Below, one piece after another: positions 34,022 to 46,920 of a stretch of DNA of 64,000 nucleotides (within the stretch, counting starts at the first letter, position 1; every line of letters starts with the position of its first letter). The stretch spans positions 32,936,914 through 33,000,913 of the forward strand of contig NC_016132.3 in NCBI RefSeq assembly GCF_000005505.3, written 5' to 3'. A program made the position numbers and the translations under genes. The notes below the pieces were generated by a model. It worked only from the letters and a program-made list of their open reading frames with translations. It was not told the origin of the DNA and did not search any database. The stretch is from Brachypodium distachyon (lineage: Eukaryota; Streptophyta; Magnoliopsida; Poales; Poaceae).

Positions 34022-34950
34022 CTAGCATCCAAATCCATGCATGAACACCGACGTCAGCAGCGGCAGGTGTCGCAGCCCCAGCATGCGCAGCTTGGCCACC
34101 GCATCGACGGACAGCACCAGCCGCCGAACAAGCTCCAACCCTCCGCCGCCGGCGCCGGCTCCTCCGGCTCCTCTTCCATCGCAGCCGGAAGGCTGCAAAA
34201 TCAAACCAGTACATATTCATTCGCATTGTCAACTCGCAGATCGAGCTTATGCGATAAAATTTTGTGCAAACGATGAGATCAGATGACGCACGTCGGTACG
34301 TGCTTGGCCGAGCCGGCGGCGTTGGCGAACCGGACGGGCTTCCTGGTCATGCTGCCGCACCTCGCGCAGTCATCCTTCACGCACAAACCCCCGCTGGGGA
34401 CGCCAGGCGGAGCCTCGGCCTCTGCCGCGGCAGACAGCTTCCACGCGGGGTCGCGCCCCGCGGAGGAGAGCCGGTGGAAGACCCCCGCGGTATCGTAGTA
34501 GAGGTCGCCGTAGACCGCGCCAGCCTCTGCCGCGCCGGAGGGCAACCGGTCGAGCTGGATGCTGAAGAGCGACTCGTTGGACGTGGCGCTCCACTGCGTG
34601 CGGAACATGGACGAAGGGAGCCGCTTCGGGTCGTATCCGGCAGGCTGCGCCGTCATGGCCTGGACGGGCGGCGCCTCTGTCGACGGGTCGCCGAAGTCGT
34701 GGAAGGAAGAAGAGGACGTGGAAGAGGAGTCGATCTGGTAGAAGCTCCCGTAGGAGGACGTGGAGGACGAGGACGACCGCCTGTCGTCGAGCTCGCCCGC
34801 CTGTCCGGACGACGATGCCGTCGATGGCGACGCGGCCGGGGCCGTCGAGAAGGAGTTCGATTCGGAGAGTTTGTGGCCGCCGGAGTCCGACATCTGCCTC
34901 CTCATCGATGGCGGAACCGCAGAACTGCTGTCCTGATCGGCGGCCGCCAT
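34022..34950 (-). CDS. Unrecognised plant protein, two exons, 273 aa
   Basis: Exon 1 is 34300-34950 and exon 2 is 34022-34192; a GTACCG donor and a TTTTGCAG acceptor join them in phase. Without splicing the frame stops seven codons after the donor. The protein is Ser-rich and probably disordered over the first 90 residues (SSSSSTSSYGSFYQIDSSST). It then has more conserved-looking text (MFRTQWSATSNESLFSIQL, GDLYYDTAGVFHRLSS) and a Cys-containing patch, CVKDDCARCGS. The end is a basic amphipathic stretch, VRRLVLSVDAVAKLRMLGLR. I do not recognise the family and assign no function. A TATA box and a probable 5'UTR intron support a real gene. Codon use is strongly GC-biased. Confidence 0.7.
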
Positions 34951-35073
34951 GGGTGCGTCTCACGAGGACGTCGTGAAGATGTCTCGTGAACCGCGATTAC
35001 TCGATCGGTTCGTCGCCCCCCCCTCCGTTTCTGGTTCACAATGCAGAACGCGGAGCCACAACGCCGCGGATCT

Positions 35074-35343
35074 GCACACAAGAGGGATCAGCAATGTTGT
35101 AAAGAAAAATTGCAAGGGGAAGGGGAAATTGAAGAGAGAGATCGAATCAAATTGGGGAAACGTAAAGTAAACCATACATTGCTCCGATCCTACGGTTAAT
35201 TCCTACCTGATGCAAAGAACGAGGTGGCGGGCAACATATGGCGCAGCGGTCGATCGGAGCTCGGCGGCGAGAAGCCGGCAAGGGGAATTCAAGAAATGGA
35301 GCTCCGACAGGAAACATGAATGGCCGGGCTCGCTTTTATATAC
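35074..35343 (-). promoter_or_regulatory. TATA box and 5'UTR intron of the 34-kb gene
   Basis: On the minus strand GTATATAAAAG (plus 35333-35343) is a strong TATA box. A leader exon would end GCATCAG|GTAGGA at about 35206, and the acceptor TTGTGTGCAG ends at about 35074, leaving an intron of about 130 bp before the exon with the start codon. Confidence 0.5.
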
Positions 35344-35659
35344 TCCTGGGATGGATCATGGATGGATGGATGAACGGGGAACAGGACACACGGGGCCGTT
35401 AATTGCAGGGCAAAGTAGGTGCTGCCGATTTGAACCGAACCTACTTTTAGCATGAAAAAGAGACGCAAACAAGCAACCAGATCCACAGCGCGTTCGAGCC
35501 ATCCTAGAGTGACATATGCGTACGGCCTAAATAAGGAGGGATTCACCGGCAGTGGTGATATCATGCTGGTCTCGCGTGTAATCATTACGAGTGTGTATAA
35601 CTGTACATAACTCCGCGGCGGATTGAATGCTTGAAAAGATAATTACTCAATTCACGTTA

Positions 35660-35960
35660 GGTTTTGTTTGGCACTAGGGTTTTTTAAATATTTTCTAGGG
35701 ATTATTCACTCCAAATTGATAAACATTAGAAAACCCAATTGATTGTTTGGTGGGAAGGGATTAAAGTGGATTATCCCTAGTTTCTCCTCCACAAAACACC
35801 CCACTTTTGTAGAAGTGCCAATTAAAACACTGCTCATACTAGTGTTTTTTACAAAACACTACTAGTGTTTTGGGTTTTGGGGAGTTTTGGGTCAACACTC
35901 AAACCCCTGAAAAACCAAAAAACACTAGTGAGTAAAAAATACACGATGCCAAACAAAGCC
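35660..35960. mobile_element. Tourist-like (PIF/Harbinger) MITE, about 300 bp
   Basis: Ends GGTTTTGTTTGGCACTAGGG and GATGCCAAACAAAGCC are inverted, with TTA at the left and TTC at the right as a damaged 3-bp target duplication. The inside is a chain of AACACTAGTG palindromes. It lies about 320 bp upstream of the TATA box of the 34-kb gene. Confidence 0.6.
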
Positions 35961-36370
35961 TTCGAGTATTTCCTTCTTTTCACTTTGTAAGGCCCATTTG
36001 TCTTGGTAATAACTCTAGTTCCAATATGAAATCAACCAATATTTGAAGAACGCATGTGTGCTTATATGCTTTTTTAATGATTATTCTAATGCCTAACTAT
36101 CATTCATTGATTAATGTGAATTAGGAGATGTGTCTTACAATCTGAAAGGGAGGAAGTACCTTATTACATTTAGCATTAATTTCTGAGTTTTTGAACAACA
36201 AGCTTAATTCCACATCTCGGGATTTTGCCGATGTCGTTTCTAAAAACTAGCCATATCCACTTGTTAGGCTGACTGCACATAAAAAGGCCACATGGCCGGA
36301 GGCCGATGTGGCAACATCAGGTCCACTAATAAAGCCACATGCTAGTCTCTCTCTTGATCTTTTTTGTGCG
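35961..36370. other. Intergenic DNA, no gene seen
   Basis: AT-rich sequence between the Tourist-like MITE and the LTR element. No recognisable feature. Confidence 0.4.
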
Positions 36371-37175
36371 TGTCATGATGGTGTCACGGCAGATGTCATA
36401 GGATGGCTTATGTTGGGGCCGATGGACGAAGGAGGAATCGAAGGAGGGAGGACGTGATTAGAACCACGCACAACACAAGAACACACACACGGTTTACCCA
36501 GGTTCGGAGCCCTATTGTTCAGGTAAAACTCCTACTCCTACTTTGTGGTATTTCCCGAGATACCGGTGATTACAACGAAGCTCCTTGAGCTGTTTCTTGA
36601 GGAAGAAGAAGAAGAAGAAGAAGGCGAAAACCCTAAATGTCTAAGTGAAGGATCCCTCTCCTGGGAGGGGTGGTGCTCCTATTTATTGGCCGCCAATGTC
36701 ACACTGACATGTCGTCCAAAGGCTAACCTTATCTTCTACGGGCACGCCCCTCGGTTCCCTCCAGGTGGCACGGCAGAGGAGAAAACAACTTTACTTTTCC
36801 TGTCGTCAAGCGACGCGCACTGTAGCCACGCGCCGGCTTCCGTCATCAGTCCTTCTTCGGTGCTTTACTGTGCAGCCGTCTGGCACCGTGACGTGAGCAA
36901 CGACTGCTTTTCTTTGTTAAGGGGGCGCTGCTTTACTTTGCGCCATATGCTCAAGATAAGACCGTTGACGCATCTCGGCGCTGGCCGAGATCAGACGGCT
37001 TGTGTTTATCCTACAACCACATAAGATAAGATAGATATGCCGGCATATCCTTGGTATGCCGGCCTGTTAGCAATGTGGCTTAAGGATGCCGGCGTACGTG
37101 CCTGTGCCGGCTTTACCTCCGTTATCTCGACTAATGTGTGTCGTCATGACCCTACCCGGGGTCATTCCCCTGACA
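36371..37175 (-). repeat. 3' LTR (element orientation)
   Basis: On the plus strand it runs TGTCATGATGGTGTCACGGC ... CATTCCCCTGACA. It shares nearly its whole length with 46926-47726. A short GGGGACTAG tract on the minus strand just inside (37176-37187) is the candidate polypurine tract. A GAA-type microsatellite lies at about 36600-36622. Confidence 0.88.
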
Positions 37176-37733
37176 CTAGTCCCCGAAGTTGTTGCAGTCC
37201 GGCAGGAAAAGATGTCAGGCCACGACAGTTTCCCTCAACTCAAGCCACCAAAGCCTAGTAGGGCTGAGCCAAGGAAGATGCCGAGACAATCCCGAGCTTT
37301 CTTAGCCGAGATCCGGCAATTTTGACATATCTAGTCAGCGTGCTTATTCAGCCCTGAGCCGAGATTCCTTTCTCCCTCACGGCCGGCAGTAGAAAGCCCG
37401 TTTCTGCCGACACTAATGCCACCTGTCGCTCTCACTTTGCGCTCTGCTTAAATAACGGGAAGATAAGACCCGAAGTACTGCCGGCGCGCCTTTTGAGGCG
37501 AGCGTGTCGTCCCATCGGACAAGAAAACCGGCAGGCCATTAAGAGGGGGAATTTCGGTTCCCACGCGGATCCTTATCTCCCCGGATTCGGCGGGATTTAT
37601 TGCGCCACGTCGCGTAGTAACCGCGCGCGTGCGCCGTTTATGGGGTTAAACGCCCCCATTATCATGCGTGGCCTTACCGTTGGCCACGGAGATCGTGGGC
37701 GCGGAAGATCCGCGCCCCATTAGTGTGCCGCGG

Positions 37734-37742
37734 TTATAAATA
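37734..37742 (+). promoter_or_regulatory. TATA box of the antisense gene in the retrotransposon
   Basis: TTATAAATA in a GC-rich context lies about 250 bases before the start codon at 37988, inside the element and opposite to gag-pol. It suggests independent transcription of the plus-strand gene. Confidence 0.55.
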
Positions 37743-37987
37743 AGGGGGGCGGGGTGAAAACCCTTCACTTTACCCCAAGCCCTTGCTCTCCTCTGCTCTT
37801 GCGCGCCCCGCCATTGCTGCGAGCTCGGAGCTCCTCTCCCGCCGTGCTTCCTAGCCTCCAGTAGCCAAGCTCGCTGTCACACCCTTGCGTGCGCTTGCCT
37901 AGTTCTCCGCTGCCGTTTCGTTGCTCGCTTGCCTCTTGCGCCGCCATCTCCTCGCCGGACCTCCAAACCTAGATCTGTTTTCGAGCA

Positions 37988-40900
37988 ATGGCGTCTTCTT
38001 CCTGCGATGCTGCCGCCGTTGACCCCGCCGTTCAGCACGTCGAGGAGGACACTGGCTCGAAGCGCGCCGGATGGGAACGTTCCGATGTGTCGCCGGCGGA
38101 CATCGACTGGCTCCGCCGCACCCGGCTGATCCCGGAGGAGGTGGAGTGCCGGATCCCCGGCGATGAGGTTGTGTGCCGACACCCGAACCTGGTGAGTGTG
38201 TCGTCTTCGTTGCTCATTTCGAACGCGGATTCGCACTTCCGGCTAGCGACTTCACTAGGCAGTACCTAGACTTTTTTGGCCTCTAGCCACACCACCTTCC
38301 GGCTAACACCATTCTAACTCTCTCGGCATTTGTTACCTGCTGTGAGAGTTATCTCGGCCTCTGGCCCTCTATTGACTTGTGGGCCAAATATTTTATGTTC
38401 CGGCCCAGAGTCTTTCCCGACAAAGACAATCCCGGCGCCGCTAAGCCTATGACCCAATGCGGCGCCACCACCGTCATACCCCGCCGGGGTTCCATCTTCC
38501 CTCGCATCCAAGGTCTTGAGTCCTGCAAGAAATGGCTCAAGACCTTCTTCTACGTCAAGAACTCCTCCGACACCGACAAGATCAATCTTCCGAGATTCGT
38601 AGTCGGCCCACCGGTGGAAAAAAAAGAACTGGAAGCATGACCCCAAGACTCTCTTCCAGAGATCAACGAGGTTCATGCCGGCATCATCGAACTCAAGGAG
38701 AACGGGATGACGGCCGACGACTTGCCGGCGACATTCGTGTTCCGGCGGGTATGCCTGCTCCAACGCCGGACACATAAGATGTGTTTTTATAGCGGCCAGT
38801 TCGACCCGAACCGGGTTTCAACCGTCCGGCTGGACAAACTCGAAGTCCGGCGCCGAGTTAAAGCGATTGCCAACACGAACCTGTCCGAGCACTGGGTCTT
38901 GGGCATGATCCCGTTCAGTCGGAAGAACCGTGCGCCTCTGGTAAGTCTTTATTTGTGTATGCCTTCCGTTTTCATCCGACATGATCATTATGCCGACTTC
39001 CATCTGACAATAACTTATTCCGGCGCAACCTTATACTTTTGTGCAGAGGTTTACTCTTCAGCGTAATGAGGATGGGCATTCTTGGGATAAGCGCTTCGGA
39101 AGTGAGCGCTTGGCAGCTGACCAGGAGGACCCGGACTCGGAGGATCATATGCCAATCGCTCATGCCGGCCACCGTTGCGCCGTAGGTAATGATTTCCGAC
39201 ATCTTCTCATAGATATCAAAATACTTATCACCAAAACTATTCATGCGTGCATTGATCCGGGAACAACTGACTCGGACGATCCTGCCCCTGTTGTGGCGCC
39301 GAGTCCAGCTGCTGCTACGGTGTCGGCCGGCGAGATGCGCATCGCCGAGACCGACCTTCGCAGGACCATAAAGTGAAAGAAAACCGCCGGGCGGCAACCA
39401 AAACCGAAGCCCATGGTCACCGGGTAAGATTTATAGCATCTCGGTCTTCCAATGTCGGTATTTTTCTTAATCGTCATGAAGGTAACAAGCTCTCATTTTC
39501 TGCAGGGAGGCTTTGACGGCTACGCAGCCTCATCTCCGCGTGCAGAGCCTTCAGCTCAGGCCACGGGTGAAACCGAGACCGCCGCAGATCCGACATCCCG
39601 GACCCCCCGTCCGGGATGTCGGCCTTGGCATCGACGCCTCGAGCGTCGCACAAGCCGGGACATCTGAGGCCGGAACTTCGGCGGCCAGGGCTGCTCCTTC
39701 GTCGGCAGTGCCTGACACGCAATCCAAGCCGCTGGCCACTGAAACTCCTCAACAGCCGGCCTCACAGTCCCAAGGACCCCAAGGACCCCAAGAAACAACG
39801 ACGCCACCATCGCCGCCGCAGCAGCCACAAGCGACTCAATTAGCGGCTGCACGAGCCAAGAAGACTAGGAGCTCTGCCATCCCGACGGGACAAGAGCCTC
39901 CGAGTTCTTCCAGCTCACCGTATGTCCGGAGTACTCAGGGAGTTCCCCTTAGGAAAGCAAGCGGGCAACCTGGGGGTTGCTTGGCCAGTATGTGATGGAC
40001 TGGAATAGCGCCGACAGCTACGAGGTGAACTCCGGCACCATCGAGTCGACGTGGCAGAACGCTCTGGTGGGGCCAGCACCTGTGGCGGCGACTCCGGAGT
40101 CGGTGTTGGCCCGGATGTTCCACGCGAGGGTCGCTTTGTTTGAGTCCAGCCGTGCTGCCGAGGTACGAAAAATTCCTTTGAAGTTTTTTACTCTATCTCC
40201 AGTATGCATACTCCTAGTCCCCGAGGTTTAGGGCGAGTAAGAATTAGTCGGTCTGAAGCTTATCTCAGAAAATTCCAAACACTCTGCAAGACTTAAAAAC
40301 TTCAAACACCATTCCCCGAGATTCAGGCCGGGTTTTGAATAGTCGGCCTGAAGCTTAAAAACTTCAAACATTTATTCCCCGAGATTCAAGTCGGGTTTAG
40401 AATAGTCGACCTAAAGCTTATAGCTGTTGACCTGCCACTGCAATAGAATTAACTGTGGATCATCATCTTGCAGAGTTGCATGAACAAGCACACCGCCACC
40501 TTTAAAGTTCTGCTTGCAGCGCATTGGAAACTGGCGGCGCAGCACAAAGCTTTGGTGGCCGAACAGCAGAACAAGAGTGAGTAAATTTCCATCGTCATAA
40601 AAGCTATGTCGAAACATCTATGTACTGTGAAGACTGATATGTGCTCTCGTACACAGCTAGGGATGACGCTCAGGTGTCGGAGCTCTTGAAGCGCGTCGCG
40701 GAAGTGCAGGGTATGACCTTGTCCTTATCTCGGGTTTCATCCATTTTAATCTTGGACTCTTGTAAACAATGTCTTTCAAACAGGGGAGAAAACTCGGCTG
40801 GAGGAACAACACTGACGAGGTTGCCCGGCTGAGGGCGCAACTGGAAGCGCAAGCTGAGGCACACAAGGCCGAGGTAGTTCAACTTACTTCAGCCTTCTCA

Positions 40901-41764
40901 ACTCAAGCCGACGAGAAGATTCGCCTGGAAGGCGAAGTCCAAAAATGCAAGGGTCTTGTCGCCGAAACCGTAGCCCGAGTCGCCGACGTTGAAGAAGAGA
41001 AGACCGAGAGTGCACATCTACTAGGCGCGTGCAAGCGGGATCGGCAAGATAGACGGGATGCTAGCCAGTAAGTTGCCCTTACCCAAATCTTTTCCTTTGA
41101 TCGTCTGGCCGAGAGCAACAATAGGGTGCCGAGATTCATTACTTCCTCTTTGTCTTTGTCAGAATTTTTTCCACATTCTACCGAGACTGCTCAGGCCGCC
41201 GTGATCAGAGCTCACGGAAGAAGGGATCCAGCCAAGGCATTGCCCTCAAAATATGATGTGGAGGACTACCTCATCAGCATCTCGAGCCACATCAAGCCTC
41301 TGAAATCTTTCGGGGTCAATATGCTCAATGCTGGCATTCGTGCCTTCCGAGCTCTGTGGCCGGGAGAAGAAGCTCCGAGTGGCATCCCGGAACTAGCCAA
41401 GCGTCTCCTAGGGGTGGAGGACCGGCTAAGCGAGTGGCAGGAGTCGGCCTCTCGTGTCGGCGCCGACGAGGCTCTGTCGTTCGTACTTTTCTGGTACTAC
41501 GGCATTAACCTCGACGTGCTGCAGTCCATGTGCGTCGGCCCTCCCTTCCTCTCGGACCCATAGCTGATCGCGAAGCGACAAGAATGGGCCTAATCCTTCA
41601 TCCAATATGCCGACGTGCATAAATTTGTGGAGGGTCCGATATCAGACTCGGACGAGGAGGCGGCTGAGGAAGATGAAGAGGAAGTTGACGAAGAGATCGT
41701 GGTCGAGTCGACTTCCACTGCGATGGACGCTCCGAGTACCGGCAACAACGACCCTTCTGTTTGA
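37988..41764 (+). pseudogene. Antisense gene of the Gypsy element (Transposase_28 type), decayed
   Basis: The start MASSSCDAAAVDP is followed by DIDWLRRTRLIPEEVECR and then, after a one-base frame loss near 38190 and a TAG, the conserved text LWAKYFMFRPRVFPDKDNPG and GSIFPRIQGLESCKKWLKTF. This is the putative plant gypsy-type transposase domain (Pfam Transposase_28). Later exons, separated by introns such as 38941-39046 (GTAAGT ... GTGCAG), encode a Pro/Gln-rich linker, a coiled coil (ARLRAQLEAQAEAHKAEVVQ), a segment with HIKPLKSFGVNMLNAGIRAF, and an acidic tail ending NDPSV at 41764. The domain is common in grass Gypsy elements; its biochemical role is unknown. Several breaks indicate a pseudogene. 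Confidence 0.7.
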
Positions 41765-42385
41765 GCTTAGCTATGTCGGAACAAATGTTGAAAGCTGTTA
41801 GATCCCCAGGATGCCGGGTACAAATGTAAATACTTTGAAGTACTTTTGGTTATGATTCACAATACTTTTAATTTGCTTAAGCCTTTTTAATTATTGAGTT
41901 CCGAACCGAGTCCCCGAGTTTATTTTTTCTGTTGGTAAAATTGTATGACATCGGTTCTTTGTCTGCCTTGTCGGTGTTCGACGTATGAATCATGAAGTCA
42001 TCGAATAGACCTTTCAAAAAAATATCAAACTCGAAAAATTAGCTTGGAAACGCCGGGTTAGGGAAAATAACGCGCATCTCGGCCCGCTCATTTTCTTGTT
42101 TCCGCAATCGTTTTTCATGTGTTCAGTAATTTCGTACCCATACTCTAGCTTGCCATGAAGCCGGGTTGCGGACAACAGCTAAGTCATAGAGGGGGTTTTC
42201 AGTATCGGCACATTACTAAACCGACAGAAGATTACACAATTAAGCCATGCCGACATACAAATAGATAAATGCAATACAACACTCATATAGCATGGAAGTC
42301 CCCGAGTTCCTTTTAAGAACCCGGCGGAAAATTCATTGTTTCAAAATATTCAACATAAGGAAAAAACGATACAAATACTCATCTC

Positions 42386-45061
42386 TTAAGTATAGAACGG
42401 ACGAAGCAAAACTACATTCCATGGCCTCTTGGTTTCCTCGCCAGACCGGTCCATCCTGTTCGCGTTGGGATCCTGCGCATCTATAAGATAGTAGGAATCA
42501 TTGTACAACGCTTTGCTCACAATGAATGGTCCTTCCCATGGGGGCGACCGTTTATGCATGCCGGCTGTACGCTGCACAAGCTGGAGCACAAGATCTCCTT
42601 CCCGGAATACCCACGGGTTTATCTTCCGGCTGTGATAATGCCTTAGGTGTTGTTGATAGATGGCCGACCAAGACAAAGCCAATTCCCGTGCTTCTTCGAG
42701 CAGGTCGACATCATTTTTTCGGGCCTCTTTTACCTCGGCTTCTGTATACATGGTCACTCGCAGAGAGTCATGTTCAATGTCGGCTAGTAAGACAGCTTCC
42801 GCCCCGTCTACGAGGAAAAATGGCGTATAGCCTGTGGAGCGATTTGGAGTTGTCCTGAGACTCCATAGCACAGCTGGGAGTTCATCTAGCCAGCATCCTA
42901 GAGTACGTTCCAGTGGCTCAATTAGCTGAGGTTTTATGCCGGCTAGAACCATGCCGTTTGCTCTCTCAACTTGTCCGTTGGACTGAGGATGTGCCACGGA
43001 GGCGATATCCAGCCGGATTTTCTTTTGCGCGCAAAATCGCGCAAAAGGCTCCTTTGCGAAGTTTGTTCCGTTATCCGTGATGATGTTGTGCGAGTAACCG
43101 TACCTCAAGATGATGTCTTTCAAAAATGACACCGCGGTCTTGCCGTCACATTTCCGTATCGGCTTCACTTAGTGAACTTGTCAACCATGACCAAGATATG
43201 TGTCATGCCTCCTCGCGCCCGCTTGAAGGGTCCCACCATATCCAAACACCAAACAGCAAACGGCCAAATGATTGGGATAGTCTTGAGCTCTGATGCTGGC
43301 ATATGAATTTTGCTCGCATACCTCTGGCAACCGTTGCATTTCCTGACCATGTCTTCTGCTTCCTGTAGCGCACTCGGCCAGTAGAAACCGTGGCGGAATA
43401 CCTTGCCCACCAATGTTCTTGAGGATGCATGATGACCACACTCCCCCTGGTGAATATCCCGGAGTATTTCTTGTCCTTCTTCCGGCTCAACGCAACGTTG
43501 CAAGATGTTAGTGACACTTCTCTTATGTAGCTCGCCATTGATAGTGTATGCCTTTGCCCTTCTCTGAATTTGCCTTGCTGACACTTCCTATTCCGGGAGA
43601 CTTCCATCCTTGAGGTAGGACATTATCGGTTGCGACCAAGCCGGCACAGGACGAGTGACAAAAACTGGTTCGTCTATCTCCATTGGATCAACCGCCATTG
43701 CATCAGCCGAGTTAGTGCGCTCAGTCCCTGTGTTACCAGAACCACTGCCGTTGTCAATGTCCATTGGAGTAACGCCAGCTTCTGAGCTTGCCGGAATAAA
43801 TATTGACTCCGATTTGGGTGACGACTTGATGGATGGCTTGCATAAATGTTCCAATGCCACACCAGCCAGGATGGCCTGTCGCGTTGATCCGAGCTTCGAC
43901 AGAGTGTCAGCTGCTTCATTCTCCGCCCGCGGTATATGATGAAATTCGCACCCTTCGAAGTGGCCACTAATCTTCTGAACATGAAAGCGGTATAGCGCCA
44001 TTTTGGCATCCAATGCATCCTAATTGCCAAAGGCTTGCTGGACTACTAAGTCGGAATCGCCAAAGCATTGAATCCGGCGAACTCCAATCTCTTTTCCCAT
44101 CTTCAGTCCGTGAACAAGTGCCTCATACTCGGCGACATTGTTGGATGCTACAAAATGAATTTGCAACACATATTTAAGTTGGTCGTGCTTGGGCGAAGTG
44201 AGAACTATGCCGGTACCAAGCCCACTTTCCATTTTGGAGCCGTCAAAATGCATCTTCCAGTAGCTAGTTTCAGGTGGTGGCGGTTCATATTCCATCTCGG
44301 CCCAATCCACCAGGAAATCCGCCAGCGCCTGAGACTTCACTGCATCTCGTCTATCGTACTCCAGCGTGTAGGGTGCTAACTCAATAGCCCATTTAGCTAT
44401 CCGGCCGCTTGCATCTTTGTTGCTCATGATGTCCGAGATGGGTGCTTCACAGATGACTCGGATCTGATGTGCAACAAAATAATGCTTCAGCTTCTTTGCC
44501 GCCATATAAACGCCGTACGCCATCTTCTGGTAGTGGGGATAATTCTGTTTAGATGAGGATAACACCTCGCTCAGATAATATACCGGCCTTTGCACCGACT
44601 TGCCGTCTTCATCTCTCTCCACCACTATGACGGCACTGACAATTCGGTTTGTTGCTGCTATATATAACAACATCGGCTCTTGTGCCATTGGCGAGGCTAA
44701 TATCGACGCCGTAGCAATCATCTTCTTCAGTTCTTGGAATGCAACTTCTGCTTGCTGTGTCCACACAAATTTGTCGGTTTTCTTCATCAGCTGATATAAG
44801 GGCATTGCCTTTTCACCCAGCCGACTAACGAAACGACTTAATGATGCTAAGCATCCAGTGAATTTCTGCACATCTTTGAGACATTTTGACAGTTTCGTTC
44901 TCTCTATGGCGGCAATTTTCACATGGTTCGTCTCTATACCTCGGCTCGATACCAGGAAACCGAGTAGCTTCCCTGCCGGCACACCGAATGTGCATTTGGC
45001 CGGGTTTAGTTCATTCGGAATCTCCTCAGATTCGCAAATGTTTCCCGGATATCATCCAGCA
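42386..45061 (-). pseudogene. pol remnant: RT end, two RNase H domains, integrase
   Basis: In minus order: the end of the reverse transcriptase (AGKLLGFLVSSRGIE, KFTGCLASLSRFVSRLGEKA); the tether RNase H; then a second, archaeal-type RNase H (WKMHFDGSKMESGLGTGIVL, NNVAEYEALVHGL) as in the Tat clade; then integrase with its HHCC region (GHHASSRTLVG, CNGCQRYA), the first Asp in CLDMVGPFKR, the second in ITDNGTNF and the Glu in QSNGQVERAN. Breaks are a TAG near 44019, a TAG near 43588 and a deletion-frameshift near 43166. The catalytic RT core and protease are absent. Confidence 0.85.
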
Positions 45062-46920
45062 GCATTGGTTGTTCCACTCTATGGCCTGCGACTCCACTCT
45101 CCCTTCACAGGAATTGCGGAGGTTGTTCCATCTTGTGAGGTAATCCTGGTCGGTCTCATTGTCCCTTTGGTTGCACATGGACAGCTGCTGCGGGTGGTTA
45201 GACCTCTTGTAGGTGCTAGTGAAATTGCTAACAAAAGCCTCTTCGAAGTCTATCCAGTAATTGATGCTGCCTTCCGGCAGGTTGTTCAGCCAGATCCTGG
45301 CTGGTCCTACCAGCATCTGGGGTACATAACGTACAGCCCATCTACGATTGTCGCCTGCCACATGCACTACTGTGACATAGTCTTCCAACCAATCTTCTGG
45401 CTTCTTACTGCCGTCATATGTTCTCGTACCCCTGGGCAGCTAGAAATCCTGGGCTGGTGTCTCTCTCATGATCCGGTGCGCGAAACACGGTCCCGAAGGG
45501 CCTTGTTCTTCCAGAAGCTCCGACAAATAGATTCTGTCGAGTCGATGTCGGGCATCCAGCGGCGACACTTGCTTGTTCCCCACTCGGGCTCTGAGTGGGC
45601 CAAATTGTTGCATTCTCACCTGAGATAGCCTTCATGTCCTGCCGGCGATTTTCACCTCGATACAGGGGGTTGCGCCCGACACCCTGCTGACCTGCAGCAA
45701 TATTGGGTGCCGGACCCCGAGGTTGGTGTCCATGACCAGCCGAGTGATGCTCTTGTGGGTCTCGACGATTGTTGCCGAGACGCAGACCACTTTGGCCGTC
45801 ATCAACTCTCCTGACCATTTGCTTCTCGACCAGGGCCTGATCATAACGCTCTAGCCGCTTGTTTCGGCCTGAGTTGACACTCTTGTCTCGCTTGCCACCA
45901 GGCGAAGACGCTTGCTTGTCAACCCGGCCATCAGCGCCCGCGGCCGATTGAATGATTTGAGATGCGCCGGGTTTGCCGTGCAACCTCATGTATGCCTCAT
46001 TCTGCTCGTTAGCCGTGATGAGCAACTCCTTCACACGTAGCTGCTGCGGTCGGAGCGCCTCTCCCGTGAGATTCGGCAACTCTTCGGCTGCAACCTCGGC
46101 GGCTCTGAGATTCTTAACAGGGGTGCTGTATTTTGGCTTCAGTGTTGAGGCAAAACTTGCCGACACGGCGGGTATTGCCCTGCCATCCCTAGCTATCTCG
46201 GCATTCAGATCCTGTCACGATTACGCACTTCCCCAACTCGGCTAGGGTTAGGCAATGCAGTAGAATTGAGACCATGAGCTTTATTATACTCACAGAGCGA
46301 AATATCAAGCTCTTACCAAGCGCGAGCCACGTCGACAACTTCTTGCAGCAGTTTCTGGCGCTCCAACTCCAACTCAGCCTGCAGCTGGGCCGGGTTAGCG
46401 TTCGATGCCACCGGTGCGGTTAGCCGTTCGATGGCGGCCTGGAGTTGAGTTGGCTTTGCCAGCATAGCGGACGTGCCGGCCTGAGCCGCGATGTTCTCCA
46501 GCTTCTCCAGGGGGAACTTCACCGTTCTGCCGGATTTGCTTGGGAGCGCGCCACTCTCTATAGCGCCCTTGCTAGCATCGCCACCTTGAGCCGTCACCAT
46601 GACCTCCACACGATCAGCGGGGCAGTCGACATGCCGGCCGCGAACCGTCCAGACGGTGGGGGGATCTTTGGCTACCACCACCTGCTCGGGGTACCTGCAA
46701 GGATTGTCAGTGGCGACATAAACCTCATGCATGCCGAAGTTGATGAAGCGGCCCGCGCAGGGAAGCGGCGCGTTGTTGAAGTAGCCCACGTTGTTGTCGA
46801 CGAAGCCTAGAGAGCCGAATCTCTGGACCAAACCTGAGACCACGTGCTCTCCACTGACGAGGAAGCTTCCCGTCCGGATGGAAACTCCAGCCAGCACCGC
46901 TGCTAGCCCCACGGTGGGTG
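45026..46920 (-). pseudogene. gag remnant of the Gypsy element
   Basis: Minus strand: a leader region (46313-46920) with VDNNVGYFNNAPLPCAGRF, a basic region (45414-46166), then the retrotransposon gag core with PQMLVGPARIWLNNLPEG and QLSMCNQRDNETDQDYLTRW. The core runs out at ESQAIEWNNQ, where it is fused directly to reverse transcriptase sequence (45061). The zinc knuckle is missing. Frames are interrupted at several points. Confidence 0.75.

Noticed and set aside
34264..34989. 241-codon plus-strand frame
   Set aside because: Antisense of the two-exon gene at 34 kb; the minus strand has TATA box, splice sites and a sensible protein.
44858..45628. 256-codon open frame on the plus strand
   Set aside because: It is the shadow of the gag/pol remnant on the minus strand, where the recognisable gag and RT motifs lie.
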